A DNA stretch of 64,000 bases, taken from the NCBI GenBank assembly GCA_017591395.1, contig WEDG01000346.1, forward strand, positions 105,235-169,234, read 5' to 3'. Source of the DNA: Schistocephalus solidus (lineage: Eukaryota; Platyhelminthes; Cestoda; Diphyllobothriidea; Diphyllobothriidae). Below are positions 1 to 12,854 of this stretch, one piece after another (position 1 is the stretch's first letter; each line of letters starts with the position of its first letter). The notes under the pieces were generated by a model, which was not told the DNA's origin, did no database searches, and worked only from the letters and a program-made list of their open reading frames with translations. A program made the position numbers and the translations under genes.

Positions 1-837
1 ATTGTCTACATCAACGATTGTGCCAACGAACTGGACTGCGATATTGCCATGTTTGCCGATGATCTTAAACTTTGGCGCGTCATTCAAACTGCGGTTGATG
101 AAGAGAACTTGCAGGCAAACTTAAAGCAACTCCAGAAATGGTCAAATGACTGGCTCTTGCCGTTTTATGAGAGCAAGTGCAACATCATACGAGTCGGGAA
201 AAGCAATCCTTCGAACCGTACGGTTAACAGTCTGAATGGCATTCCACTGAAAGTAGTGGATGTCCAAAAGGACCTTAGAGTCTGAATCACACCCTCGCTT
301 AATCTCTCCCTACAATGCGCAAAGGTAGCGAAGCCAGCCATGTTGATTCTGTACCTCATTAAACGAGCTTTTGCAACCTTCACTACAGACTGCTTCGCTT
401 AGGTCTTTGGAACATTCGTGCGGCCACAGTTGGAGTCCGCTATGCAAGCTTGGAGACCCTGAGCGGCGAGGGACATCAACATCCTCGAAAAGGTCCAAAG
501 GCAAGCAACCAAACTTGTCCTTGGACATGGCTCACAGCCTTATGAAACACGGCTGTCGAGTCTTAATCTCTTTCCCTTGCACTAAAGACAGCTTCGGGGG
601 GACCTGATTCTAATATTCCGCATACAAAGCGTCCAGGACTGTTCTCTCGTCCGAGGGGATTTCTGCGAATTAGCAAAATCAACAAACTTGAGAGGTCATC
701 CTCTCAAATTACGTGTGACTGGAGCAAGGCTAGACACTCGGAAGTACTTCTTCTCCAAAAGAGTAGTAGAAGCTTGGAAAAGTCTAACCCTGGATGTTGT
801 TATGTCGGATTCCTTGGAGGTTTTTAAGCGAAAGTAA
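1..837 (+). pseudogene. LINE A ORF2, RT C-terminal half
   Basis: One reading frame runs from base 1 to a terminal TAA at 835-837 with no indel, about 278 codons. It starts in the RT palm with YIND and then FADDLKLW (box at 52-63), passes the thumb with WSNDWLLPF, and ends with the family C-terminal domain (RGHPLKLRVTGARLDTRK, then FSKRVVEAW). Four internal stops break it: TGA 283-285, TAG 400-402, TGA 460-462 and TAA 583-585. In sister copies the first and third of these are Trp codons, so simple base changes explain them. Reverse transcription for target-primed insertion would have been the role; this copy cannot make the protein. The 5' remainder lies outside the window. Confidence 0.85.
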
Positions 838-1427
838 GATCGATATAATGGTGCGAGCTGCAACAGTAACTTAAAGCTGCAAGTGTGACGTGAGAAAATA
901 AGGCAATTATGATACTGCTAGCTATATTCGAGTAACATTTCTTTATGTTTTTTTTCGTACGAGGGCTTGCGTTCTCCCATTATTCCCATGCTGGGGTCCT
1001 CGATGTCCTTGCTGCTTAACTTATTTGCACACCTTGGTGAAACCGTGAGTGTTCACATCAGTTGGACCTGGCGACCGTCGTGCATGAGGTGTATGAACGT
1101 GCTCCCTTTGTTAGAACCGCAATTGACCAAGGATGATCTGGACATATATTTCCGCCTTTGAAATCCCTCAACGGACTCTGCAATCAGCAAGGGAGCATCT
1201 GGCTAATTCATGTGACCTCCGAAATGCCCCCCGTTGGACCCTTCACCCCGAAGGCCACAATTTTTCTCCTAAATATCACCGGGAGTTTTTTTTTCACTGT
1301 CTGCTTTTTTTCAACTATGTTACACTATGTTGGCCTCGCCAACATATCGAGATAACATTTTTTAATACCACAACTCGCATGTACAAATAGGGAATTCAAA
1401 GGTGACTCATCTACATCACTCTTAAAT

Positions 1428-1447
1428 ATACTGATACTGATACTGAT
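1428..1447 (+). repeat. 3' hexanucleotide tail of LINE A
   Basis: About three copies of ATACTG end the element. The reverse complement (CAGTAT)n opens copies B and D, so this short microsatellite replaces a poly(A) tail, as in CR1-type LINEs. Confidence 0.8.
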
Positions 1448-3975
1448 TATGAACCCTAATGGTGCTTCGCCAGAAAGGAGATGTGCAACGAACAAGTCTA
1501 CTTTTGGCAGTCCTGCTAATTTAGAAGCACAGAACTTACATAAACCTCGCAGAAAAATGCTCAATTTTTAAGCATCTAAAATAAACCGCATAGTGTTTTT
1601 ACGCAGATATTCTTTTTAACTTTAATATTCGTTGGGATTTGATCACCATCTAGAGACAGATGCCGAACCGCAGTAAATTCCTTATGTCTCAAGGGGAAGC
1701 TATTCAAAAAAGCTTAGAAGTCTCGCTTTCAATTGGAAGGCTTCCTTTGCTGATTGCTCTAAAGAGCATTTTATATGACTGTAGAAAGGAGAAAAGGTTA
1801 TTTAGAATGTAAGGACGATATGACTCAAAAATGCGGAAAGGGCTTTTGAGCAAGTGAGCAACGTATGCTCGCAAGCTCTAGGAACGGTAATAAACAAATT
1901 GGGTTTCTGAGGAACATTATGATGATTAAACATTGCAACATTGAGCGCTTTATGTTAAATCACTCGCACAATTTCAGAGATCTGACAGCATGAATGCATA
2001 AGAACACAACATAAGCGTATTTGTATACACTGAAGGGAAAACTGCGTAAAGGAGGACTTGTACCCGAAAGAGCCATGTGAAGACATATTGACAAGGTCTA
2101 ATAGAGACTGTTCTTTTGTGTACACGCAAAGATATGAAGCAGGCCCGGGATCTGTTTCTGAAATATGTAGTCGAAGCCTATTCGGTAAACCACTAATTAG
2201 GATAGTGCTGGCGTAACGAAACTAATTCGATTAACGACTAATGCTTCTGATTGTTTGGCTACGCTTGGGCAGTCTGAATACAAAATAAGTAGTATATATT
2301 CCAAAAATAATGCTCAGTCTCACCTTTTTTAACCTTTCTCGAGTTCATGCAAACAAAACTTACCGGAAATACTTAACTCACTGTCAAATGATCAAGAAGA
2401 GCCACGAAGCAGCAATACTGAACGAAACACCGCCTGATGATATCGTGAGATGGTGGATGCTGAAAACGCACTACCACATTTTTGAGATATTAAGGTGACC
2501 TAGAGCTCTTTACATGGATAATAACAATACACATCAAAGATAACAAACATAGATTTGCTGACCACAATTCAAACCAGCTGGAACACACAAATGAGCTAGA
2601 CTATAACCATCACCAGAAAAGGGTAAAGGTCGATGAACGAAATGTCATACAAAGCACAAATATAAAACGCATGACATCCTTAGATTCAAGGTTTGGGTCA
2701 GTTAAAATACATGTGCTAAAATAAAATAGGCAGGGATGAAACTACGTCTGGCCTTTCCGAAGTTTGTAAAACCTGCGACCTACAGATTCCGTCTGTACAA
2801 CAGCCCATGAATAATCGACAAACAGTAATCTGAAGGTATAACCAACACTATGAAGGGTCCCAGGTGCACGCCCTTTACATGTCCATCGGGCTACAATGCA
2901 ACAGTTTATGGAAGCCATCAAAATAATGGCATCGTCGTGTTCACCACATATGACTACGACAAACAGACTGACCAGGATGCCAAAAACCCAAAACATGGCT
3001 CTCTGGTAGCTACTCGCGCGAACGTGGTATCAAAAGCATTTGCGCTGTTTGAAAGTTTTAAAGTGATTTCTGCAAATCAACCAGCAGACTCACTTATGAA
3101 AACCAATGTGGACAATGTAATGAATTCAGTAGCAATGTGTACGTTTGAAACCTCCACCACTAAATGAATGCGGATGGAGACATTGACTTTTTCCTTGACC
3201 GGTTATTTTGTCTTGTACTTCAAAAAGTGTCTGAGGCTACCGATGAAACTCAAATAATGGTGAAAAACAGGATCTTTTGACATTCCAAAATTTTACGAAT
3301 TCTTCACAAAATACGGATGTGATGGTCGCAATCCCAAAAATCTTACGATTGGGACTTCTACTTAGAAATGGTACAAATAAGCTGTGTCCAAGACCGCTAA
3401 ACGTTTTTCTTTGGGAAGCAAACAGCAGGTAGATATACTACATTTTCGTAAGTTTGGACAACTAAAAAACCATCGTGGCATGCTTCTTTTCAGACGGACA
3501 ACTCCCCCACTGATCGGATGAAAACGAGGACATAGATAAGGAATTGAAAAGACATCAATGTGAGAGGGCACTTATTCTGAATTTTAAGATAGGTATTTTT
3601 TAATTTGCGTACTTCGAAAGGCACAACAATTGACAAAAAAATGAATACCCAATCATGTACAGTTCAGTAAGCTATGACAGTTGACACAATTCAATATGGC
3701 CTATTGATAAATAAAACAGCAGACAGTGAAAATAATTCCATGGGTATTTTACGAAAAGGTATATTTTGAATTGGGTTTGTGGGTTTTTAAGAAGTGACAG
3801 ACTGTCTCTCGTGGGAAAAAATCATATGTGTGAGCTAGGACTGATTTGTGGATGAAAGGGTTTTCCGTATCAAAATGGAATTCATCGTGGGTGTAAGTAT
3901 GTAAAGACTAGGGGTACTTTTCACCACCACAGATGTGGTTACAATGCACATCGACCAGCTAAAAGCGAAACCATT
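1448..3975. other. Unclassified spacer between LINE copies A and B
   Basis: About 2.5 kb without a recognised gene or repeat. Two plus-strand open stretches stand out, at 2310-2498 and 2850-3167, but neither matches a family I know. They may be remnants of an older element. No tandem structure was seen. Confidence 0.5.
2850..3167 (+). CDS. Unidentified open frame, 105 codons
   Basis: ATG to TGA, 105 residues, in the spacer between two LINE copies. The start is rich in Cys, Pro and Thr (GPRCTPFTCPSGYNATVYGS), with an Asn-Ala-Thr sequon, and the rest is polar. No domain, signal peptide or membrane segment was recognised, and no splice-site pattern supports it as an exon. It could be a fragment of a degraded element protein or a chance frame. 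It is listed only because it is the longest frame in the stretch that is not antisense to an identified feature. Confidence 0.15.
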   Translation: MKGPRCTPFTCPSGYNATVYGSHQNNGIVVFTTYDYDKQTDQDAKNPKHGSLVATRANVVSKAFALFESFKVISANQPADSLMKTNVDNVMNSVAMCTFETSTTK

Positions 3976-4597
3976 CAGTATCAGTATCAGTATATTTGAG
4001 GGAGATGAAGGTGAGTCAACTTTTGAAATCCCTATTTGTAAATGCGAGTTGTGGTATCAAAAAATATAATATCTCGATATGTTGGCGAGGCCAACATAGT
4101 GGAACATAGTTGAAAACATCAGACAATGAAAAAAAAACTACCGGTGATAGTTAGGAGAAAAATTGTCGCCTTCGGGGTGAAGGGTCCAACGGGGGGCATT
4201 TCGGAGGTCGCATGAATCAGCCAGATGCTCCCTTGCTGATTGCAGAGTCCGTTGAGTAATTTCAAAGGAGGAAATATATGTCCAGATCATCCTCGGTCAA
4301 TTGCGGTTCAAACAAAGGGAGCACGTTCATACACCTCATGGACGACGGTCGCCAGGTCCAGCTGATGCGAACACTCTCGGTGTCACCAAGGTGTGCAAAT
4401 AAGTTAAGCAGCAAAGACGTCGAGGACCCCAGCATGGGAAGAATGGGAGAATGCAAGCCCTCGAATGAAAATAAAAACATAAAGAAATGTTACTCAAATA
4501 TAGCTAGCAGTATCCCAAATGCCTTATTTTCTCTTATCACATTTGCAGCTTTCAGTTACTGTTGTAGCTCGCACCATTATATCGATCTAACTTTCGC

Positions 4598-6099
4598 TTA
4601 AAAATCCTCCAAGGAGTCCGACATAACAACATCCAGGGTAAGGCTATTCCAAGCTTCTACTACTCTTTTGGAGTAGAAGTACTTCCGAGTGTCATGACTT
4701 GCTCCAGTCACACGTAATTTGAGAGGATGACCTTTCAAGTTCGTTGTTTTTGCTAACTCGAAGACATCCCCTGCAACGAGACAACAGTCTTGGGCGTGTA
4801 ATATGCGGAATGTTAGTATCAGGTCCCCCCGAAGCTGTCTATAGGGCAAGGGAAAGAGATTGAGAATCAACAGCGTTGTTTCATAAGGCTGTGAGCCATG
4901 TCTAAGGACAAGTGTGGTTGCTCGCCTTTGGACCTTTTCGAGGATGTTGATGTCCTTCGCTGCCCAGGGTATCCAAGCTTGGATAGCGGACTCCAACTGG
5001 GGCCGCACGAATGTTCCAAAGACTTAAGCGAAGCAGTTGGTAGTGAAGGTTGCAAAAGCTCGTTTAACGAGGTACAGAATCAACATGGCTGGCTTCGCTA
5101 CCTTTGCGCAATGTAGGGAGAGATTAAGCGAGGGTGTGATTCAGACTCCAAGGTCCTTTTGGACATCCACTTCTTTCAGTGGAATGACATTCAGACTGTA
5201 AACCGTACGGTTCGAAGGATTGCTTTTCCCGACTCGTATGATGTTGCACTTGCTCTCATTAAACGGCAAGAGCCCGTCATTTGACCATTTCTGGAGTAGA
5301 TTTTAGTTTGCCTGCAAGTTCTCTTTATCACCGCCGTTTAAATGACGCGCCAAAGTTTGAGATCATCGGCAAACATGGCAATATCACAGTCCAGTTCGTT
5401 GGCACAATCGTTGATGTAGACAATGAACAAAATTGGGCCGAGAACAGAGCCTTGGGGAACACCACTCTCAACCTCAACTTTATCCGACGGTTTGTCGCTG
5501 ATATGGACAGTTTGTGAGCGGCCAGTTAAGAAGTTTTCTCTCCATGTCAGAAGTCTACCTCTTACGCCTATGCGGTTGAGTTTATAATGAAGTCGATGGT
5601 GTGGCACGCTATTAAAAGCATTTTTTAAGTTTATATAGACTGCGTGCACCGTATTTCCAATATCGACTGATTCAGTGCAAAGTTCTAAACAGTAGGGCAA
5701 ATTTTTGACGCAGAATCGATCTCTACCGAAAACATGCTGGGCTTAGGATAGCAAATTGTTATGTTTGAACAACTGAATTAGTTGTTCCTAAATTATTTTT
5801 TTCATGATTTTGAAGCAAACTAAAGTTAGGCTGACCGGTCGATAATTGTTTGCAGAGATTCGGCTTTCACCCTTATAAAGCGGCGTAATGCATGCGGATT
5901 TCGAGTTGGCTAGTTTACTTCCGGTCTGACAGGATGTTTGGAAAAACGTAGATACTGGTTTTGCTAACTCTATCGTGAGCTTTTTCATCAGCTTGGCAGG
6001 CACTTCATCGGGACCCGGGGACTTAGGTTCCTTGAATCCCAAAAGGTTCTTGAGGACAATAGTCTCGATGAAATTAACAGTCTTGACTATTGTTTCCAT
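4598..6099 (-). pseudogene. LINE B ORF2, reverse transcriptase and C-terminal domain
   Basis: RT motifs in order, leftward: KSPGPDEVPAKLM (near 6010), ITPLYKG then NNYRPVSLT (5890-5820), YINLKNAFNSVPH (motif A, with the usual D replaced by N: YIN for YID), GVPQGSVLGPILF (near 5450), FADD (5362-5373). The C-terminal region shows YRQLRGDLILTFRI and GHPLKLRVTGASHDTRK. Breaks: TAA near 5788, TAA right after WRVI at 5338 (CAA to TAA), a one-base deletion just downstream, and one extra T that ends the frame at 4598. Both the motif A change and the stops indicate inactivity. Confidence 0.85.
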
Positions 6100-7390
6100 T
6101 TCGAAGCCATCGGTAGGGTGATCCTATCTCGTTGCCTTTGTGAAATCTGACTGGAAAAATTCCGAAAGTCTTCAGTAAGGTCTATGCCCTCGGCGGTCCT
6201 CAGCAGGGGTATCGGATCCATGTTCCGTTTATTCTGCCTAAGGTAACCGTAAAACATTTTTGGGTTTACGGTGGCCCGGTTCAGCAGGTCCACTTTGAAA
6301 GGCTGTATTGTTCTTAAAATAAGGCCTTTTACCCGATTTCTCTGCATTTTGTACGCATTTAGAGATGCTGGGGTTCCGTCCGTAAGCGATTTTTTCCACA
6401 ATCTCTGCCTTTTGTCAACTTCGATTTTCAAGGCCTGCGTAAGCCATCGTAGTTTGTTAGTTAATCTTTTTCTCAATATCGGACAGTGGTTATCGATGAG
6501 CCTGTCCCGGAACGTTTCCCAGTCCTCGGTTATATTTCTAAATATAAAGGTTTTAACTGAGTGCGCATGAGTTCGGCCCTCATTCCACGGAAATCGCCTT
6601 GCCATATATTCCTTATGATTTTTGTGGGTCTTGCTGATATAGAAAATAGTGAGTACTTCCATCGCAGTACCACGTGGTCACTTTTGCCTAGCGGCGGTAG
6701 ACATGACACTTCGTCGATGCTGTCGTGCGACTTTGTGAGAACTAGGTCCAGGCAATTGGCCTTTTGTCCTTCGCATACCCTTGTTTGAAAATTGAGGTGC
6801 TCTGTGAGACGTAGCTTAAGCGTCGTGCTCAGAAAACAACCGTCAATGGCTAGATCAGAACTATGTGCGCAGTTCGAGCTCCAGTCCATGTGAGGCGCAT
6901 TGAAGTCACCCATGATCAGGATATCCAACCGTGTAGTAATATTTTCAAGCTCCTCTTGCAGGTAAGCATCGCTACTTGATGTACCTGGCTTTTTTACGGA
7001 TGGCCATATTGTCTCGGAAGTAGACGCGAGTTTATAAGTTTTGTCTAAAACTGTAAGTTCACTTTTCACGCATGTGAGTACGTCACCTTCTTGACGCTCT
7101 TTCCTGTCGTTTCTGAAAAGTTGGTAGCCAGCCATAGTTACCTCTCGGTCGTCCAAGTGTTGGGACAATTAAGTTTCTGTTACGTTAATTATATCTGGAG
7201 ATGGATCGTAGACATGCATCCTATGCTCGTCGAGCTTCGATAATATACTTTGTACATTGGTGTACAGGAATGTTAGTTTTCGGTTTGCTCGGAAAGTGCT
7301 AACAGTCGGACGCGAGCCCCTGTTTACTGGGCCAACTGCGTGGTAATCCGGTACGGGCCTCTCCAGGGGGAGAACAATGGACGATGGATC
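6087..7390 (-). pseudogene. LINE B ORF2, endonuclease and linker
   Basis: Apurinic-type endonuclease (exonuclease-endonuclease-phosphatase fold) that nicks the target for insertion. Reading leftward, it begins with FLYTNVQSILSKLDEHR near 7280. Next come an ET-stop-LSQHL segment near 7170, where a Trp is expected, then GYQLFRNDR. The catalytic MGDFNAPHMDW follows with GDFN at 6899-6910, then SDHVVLRW near 6675. A linker of about 190 residues leads into the RT. Breaks include the stop near 7170 and a frame change around 6530-6660. The sequence is open over 212 and 191 codons in two frames, so decay is moderate. Confidence 0.85.
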
Positions 7391-7421
7391 ACTTAGTTGT
7401 TGTAAATAACCAAATTTTGAT

Positions 7422-7461
7422 CACAATAGGTGGGTCCTAAAATAAATGCATAAACCCAAGA
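7422..7461 (+). repeat. 40-bp junction repeat, copy 1
   Basis: Begins CACAATAGGTGGGTCC and matches 14077-14116 at 39 of 40 positions in the same orientation. It directly abuts the 5' end of LINE B here. The flanking LINE sequence is in the opposite orientation at the other copy, so the repeat is independent of the LINE. It could be the terminus of an unidentified element. Confidence 0.7.
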
Positions 7462-8328
7462 GCCTGTCTTATGGGAACCGTGGTAATAAGGGTTTTATGG
7501 GTGAGGCAGAACAATAAAAAAAAACACCAACCAAAATGGCGTAAGTAATTGGATGTGCAAATTTCATAAAAAAGGAATTAAGTTTGAATGAGGTGAAAAT
7601 AATCAGCGTAAAATAGAAATAAAAAGTTGCATCCAATGCAAAAGCACGGGTGAACTGAAAGATCCCCATTGGCTGAAAATGAAAACCAAACTGAACAAAT
7701 GAAATGGGAGCCAATAGGAAGAAGGCTTATGGAACGCGCTGTAATTGAAGGAATTTAAATAGAAGCTGACAAATGAGATCGCTAACTAAGACCTCCGGAA
7801 GGAAAAGAAATTCAAGAAGCTTAAGCGCAACTAAGGTAAGATTTTTAATATGAATTAAATCATGTTTATATCATGTGACGTAATAAGTAAAAGTTTTAGT
7901 TTCAGGTGGTCGCCGGTAATTCGGTTGGTATTAGAATAAGGTTAACAAAAAATTGAAGTGTTATTGAAAGAATGCGAAGTAATAACCAAAGAATAGATAA
8001 ACGGATTTGCAGACGTAATTTTTTATTGTTAAAAAAGGAGAATCAAAGCAAATAAATTTTTAAATGTAATTGCAGTACGGATAAGGGCATAGATAGCTGA
8101 CAGCGACAGAAAAGAATTTGTGTTTATTTGGAGCATGGTTGGCAAAGTTGGTGAAAAATAGTACAAAATGAAACCCTAAACAAGGAACATAGGGTACCAA
8201 AAATACAGATTAATTAGTTTGATGGCATTGTTAATTTAAATGTTTTATCCCCTCTTTAAGATTCCACCGCAAAGGAAAAAAGAAGAAGTGGTCCGCAGGT
8301 GAATACGTCAACGGAAGAGGAAAAGTTA
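7462..8328. other. AT-rich stretch upstream of the Merlin-like pseudogene
   Basis: No gene recognised. It may hold the 5' flank and terminal inverted repeat of the DNA transposon whose transposase follows, but I could not find a matching inverted pair on the far side. Confidence 0.4.
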
Positions 8329-9261
8329 ATGAAAATAATAGACTCCAGCGGATTGGTCGACTACCTACAGGAAAAGAGACTATTACCAATGCATATGTTG
8401 TGCACAGGCGGAAATAATATGACTTAGCAAGCCTCTGCTGAGCAGACAGACGGCTTTTTATTTAAATGTTCCCGCTGCAGACGGAAAAAGTGTCTGAGAA
8501 AGAGCAGTATGTTCAAAGGCAGTAGATTACCCCTGGCGAATATTATGAAAATTGTCTGCGAGTGAAGCGCTGTGCCGCACTGGTAGATGTGCACCGCAAT
8601 ACTGCAATGCACTGGTACGCAATTTGTCGCAATGTCTCAACCAGTGCACTCTATTAGCGCCGTAGGCCAGATAGGCGGCAAGGATATAGAGGTACAGTTG
8701 GACGAGACCATGGTTGCAAGGCGAAAGAATAATAAAGGAAGAGAAGGACGTCAGTATTGGGCAGTTGGAATGTACGATACGTCTATAAGAAAGGCTGTAT
8801 TTGAACATGTAAACAACCGTAGCTGGCCGGCGTTGAAGACGGTGATAACGAAGTGGGTTGCTAAGGATAGTGTAGTAGTGACCGAAGAATGGAAGGCCTA
8901 CATCAGACTACCCGAGGAGGGCTACAAGCACTTCAAAGTAAATGACAGCAAGAACTTTGTAAACCCCAAAACTGGAATGCAAACCAATGCCATAGAAGCC
9001 TACTGGAGCCGACTCAAGAGACAAATGTCTGAAACCGGTCCGGCCTCCGGCAGAGCTTTTTGGGCTCACCTAAATGAAGCACAATATCGTTTGTTGTATG
9101 GATTAAAATGTGAAAATCTATCTCAGGTCTGGGAAAACGTTTGTGGGTCACGTGGCGAACACCTACCCCTTAAAAATAGAGACAACGCCCAAGTTATGAA
9201 GACGGCAAAGAAAAAATTATCAAAACCAAAATTGACCAATGCTCAAGTTGTGAACCCCTAA
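8329..9261 (+). pseudogene. Merlin / IS1016-like DDE transposase remnant
   Basis: Cut-and-paste transposase of the Merlin superfamily, related to bacterial IS1595/IS1016. One frame of about 310 codons, with no indels but three stops: TAG 8425-8427, TGA 8563-8565 and TAG 8584-8586. The N-terminal part has the expected zinc-type motif FKCSRCRRKKCLRK, then KGSRLPLANI. The catalytic core follows from 8587: VQLDET (first Asp), RRKNNKGREGRQYW, then TEEWKAY, where related proteins carry Asp (S/T-D-x-W-x-AY), then TNAIEAYWSRLKRQM with the final Glu. I chose ATG 8329 because coding-like sequence runs in frame from there. The Asp-to-Glu change and the stops predict an inactive copy. Confidence 0.75.
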
Positions 9262-10013
9262 GACAGCTGAAGTGTGGTTGAAAAATGGGAAGTGAGTGAC
9301 GACGGCAGCGGGAATCAACAGAGAAGCAAAAAAATACGCACCCGAAGGTGTTGATCCACACTCTGAAATTTCCCTCATGTGAAAAACAGCTGTGAGAACT
9401 TTTTGAATACATAATTAACAAAACTGTATCATTGTTCCTCTATTGAATCATTTTGCGGTACCAGGAAAGACGAGTTTAATACCCAGCCGGATTTTATAAA
9501 GATTTACAAAATTAGAAAACTGATTGGCGCAACCAAGGTAACAGGTATGATGGGGGGTGCAGGATTAATTAAGGATGGGAAAAAGTGAGGGGCGGGGGGA
9601 AAAGACGAATTAAGCAATCCATACTGACCGACAGTAATGTACCTATAATTAGGTAGTCCTAAAAAGTCATCGGTAGACATTGCGCGGTAGGGCGAAATCG
9701 AGGCCTAACGTCGGGGAAATAATGAAGCCAATGATATTTTTCAAAAAAATGAAAAGCGAACCGAAGTAAGAATGCCATAGTTAGTTGCGAAGGAACTAGC
9801 TTGGCACTTAACGTTGCCAAGCATAACCGCGAAGAAAGAACCTACGTAAGAAGAAAATTAAAATGCAACAGACAGCGGTTAAGCTACCAACTAAAAATCG
9901 TGATTAGCAGCGTTTTAGTTGCAACAAGTAGAAGCCAAGGAGGCTAAGGACGATAAGGGGGGGATAGACCGGTTAGTCAAGTGAGCAGGAATTAAAAACA
10001 TCAAAGGCACAAT
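9262..10013. other. Unclassified stretch after the Merlin-like pseudogene
   Basis: About 750 bp with G-rich patches near 9550-9600 and no recognised gene. It may include the 3' flank of the DNA transposon. Confidence 0.4.
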
Positions 10014-11889
10014 TTCTACTACTAATACTAATACTAGTACTACTACCACAGCAACTGCCATTACCACTGCTACTACAACTTAAAATTCTACAAATAAAAA
10101 AACTACTACTACTACTGTAAATACTACTTCCACAACCAGTAGTGCAATTATTACTTATACTACCACTACTACAACCAATACGACTACAGCTACTATTACT
10201 CCTACTACTACTGCGTCAACTACAACTTCTTCTATAACCACTACGACTACGGCGTTTACTACTACTTCTAATACTACTGCAACTACTTCCACTACTACTG
10301 CTACAACTACTATTAATACTGCATCTATTAGCACAAGTACTACTACTACTACCATTACTACTACAACTACTACTATTACTACTACAACTTCTACTAATTG
10401 TGTTGATTTTACTACGTACTAAAACTACAACCACTCCTACCACGACTATCAAAACTACGATCACCAATACAACAACCTATACTACTAGTACTACGGCGTT
10501 TAATTTTGTGACGTCCGCTAAAACAAACGTCTACTACTTGTACTAGTATAACTACATCTAAACAACTTCTACTACTATTACCACTATGACTACTGCGTCT
10601 ACTACGACTATCTCTAGTGCTATAACTACAAATATCACTGCTAATACTATTACTACTACCATTACTACTACTTCTTCTACTACCACTACTATAACTATAA
10701 TAAAAATACTACTTCTTATAATACTACTATTTTCTACCATTACTACTACGACAACTAATAATACTACTAATACAACTAATAAAAATCATAATATGACTAC
10801 TACTTATACAACTTAAACAACTTCCATTACTACTAAAACTACAAGTACTACAACTACTACTACTTCTGCTACTAATACTACTACTACTACCATTCATACT
10901 AATACTAATACTAATACCACTTCTACTAAAACTACTACAACTATTACTACTACTATTACTACTTCTACTACAAATACGAATTCTTCAATAATACTAATAC
11001 TACAAATAAGACTAGTACACATTTACTCCTTCTAATACTACTATTACTACTAATACGACTACAACTACTCCCACTACTACTACTTCTACTACTACTACTA
11101 CTACTTACTACTACTACTACTTCTACTACTACTACTCTTACTACTTCTTCAACTGCTTCTACTGCTACCATTAACTCAACTACTACTATTACGTCTACTA
11201 CTACTATTACTACTTCTATTACTACCACTATGAATACTACTAATAATACTACTAGTACAACAACTACTTAATCTACTCCGACTACTTCTTCTTCTACTAC
11301 TTATACGACTACTACTACAACTACGAGCACTACCACCACTATTTAATATACTTATAAAACTATTAATTCCATTACAACAACGTTAACTACTACTTATACT
11401 AAAATTAATACTACTACTTATACCTAAAATACTACTTCTACATCTACTATTACTACCACCTCCTCTAATAATGCAACCAGTACAACTTGTACAACTATAA
11501 AAACTATAACTACTTCTTTTACTACCACTTATACATCTACAACTACTAATATTACTAATAATACTACGACTGCAGCTGCTTATACTACCCATACTACTAT
11601 TACTACAACTACTTCTACTAACAGTATACAACAACTACTATTCATACTAATTATACTACTACTAATAATATTACTACTACATCTTCTTCGACAACTAATA
11701 TTACTAGTAATAATACTACCACTACTTCTTATTCTACTACTACTAGTAAAACAACAAATACTACTACTATTACTACTACTTCTATTACTACGACGACCAC
11801 TACTACTACGGCTAATAATACTACTACAACCAGTACTACTACTACTACAACTACCACTACTATTTCCACTTATACTACCTCTTCTTATG

Positions 11890-11926
<37 letters not shown>

Positions 11927-12656
11927 ATCTACCACTTCTACTTGAACTACTATTACTACTACTATAACTACTTCTTCATCTTCCACTACTTATACTAATA
12001 CTACTACAGCGAGTACCCTTACTTCTACTACTAATATTATTACAACTACTACTACTACTAATACTAGTACTACTACTACTAATAATATTACTACAACTGC
12101 TAATACTACTACCACTTATTCTACTACTACTACTTATACTACTACTACTACGACCATTATTAATGCTACCACTACAACTTGTACTAATATAACAATACTA
12201 CTACTACCACTACTACTACAACTACTACTATTACTGCTACTACTATGACTACTATGACTACGTCTACTACTACTACTACTACTACTACTAATACTACCAT
12301 TGCTAATAATTCTACTTCTACAACTACTACCATCACTACTACTACTACTTCTACGTTTACTACTAAAAATATTACTACTACTAATACTACGACTATTAAC
12401 AGTGCTACTACTACTTCTACTATTAATACTGCTAATACTACTGCCAATGCATTAACTACTTCTACTACAACCACTAATATTACTTATACTACCACAGGTA
12501 CATATCCTACTACTACTACTACTGCAACTAATACTCCTAATGCTACCACTACTACTTGTACTACTATTACTACATCTAATAATACTACTTCTACTATTTC
12601 TAAAACTAATACTTCTAATAATACAACTACTACTACTTCTTCTACTTCTACTTCTT

Positions 12657-12695
<39 letters not shown>

Positions 12696-12854
12696 TGACT
12701 CCCATCAGTACTGCAAGTTACTGTTACTACTAATACAACCGCTACGAACCCTATTATTACTGCTAATACTGTTATTACTACTTCAAAGTCGTCTACCTCT
12801 CCTACCACTGCTAATAATTCTACAACTACTACAACTATTACTAGTCTTACTACA
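10014..12854. repeat. Trinucleotide array I, ACT on the plus strand
   Basis: About 2.8 kb of imperfect ACT/ATT/ACA triplets in one register, with pure ACT runs near 11893-11930 and 12655-12690. Occasional CpG-containing interruptions such as ACTGCGTC recur. Long Thr/Ser/Val-rich frames in it are products of the repeat and are not proposed as genes. The array ends directly before LINE C ORF1. Confidence 0.9.

Larger units (their letters stand above)
1..1447 (+). mobile_element. CR1/jockey-like LINE copy A, 3' end
   Basis: This is the 3' part of a non-LTR retrotransposon, cut by the left window edge. It holds the reverse transcriptase from just before the FADD catalytic box (52-63) to the end of ORF2 at 837. 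A 3' untranslated region of about 590 bp follows, and then a short (ATACTG)n tail at 1428-1447. The 966-1447 stretch recurs in inverted orientation at 3976-4480 and 14563-15060, and more diverged at 19140-19655, which defines the family 3' end. The family call rests on RT motifs and on a C-terminal domain typical of CR1/jockey elements. Copy A points toward copy B, so their tails face each other across about 2.5 kb. Confidence 0.85.
3976..7421 (-). mobile_element. CR1/jockey-like LINE copy B, nearly complete ORF2
   Basis: The most complete LINE in the window, reading right to left. From its 5' side come the endonuclease (about 7390-6600), a linker, reverse transcriptase, the C-terminal domain, a 3' untranslated region, and a (CAGTAT)3 tail on the plus strand at 3976-3993. 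ORF1 is missing: homology to copy C stops near 7413, so the copy is 5'-truncated just before ORF2. The 5' end abuts a 40-bp sequence (7422-7461) that also abuts LINE C. Several stops and frameshifts show it is dead. Confidence 0.9.

Noticed and set aside
4278..4601. 107-codon plus-strand frame, with partners at 14754-15098 and 4898-5116
   Set aside because: Antisense to the 3' region and ORF2 end of LINEs B and D; it recurs only because the LINE does.
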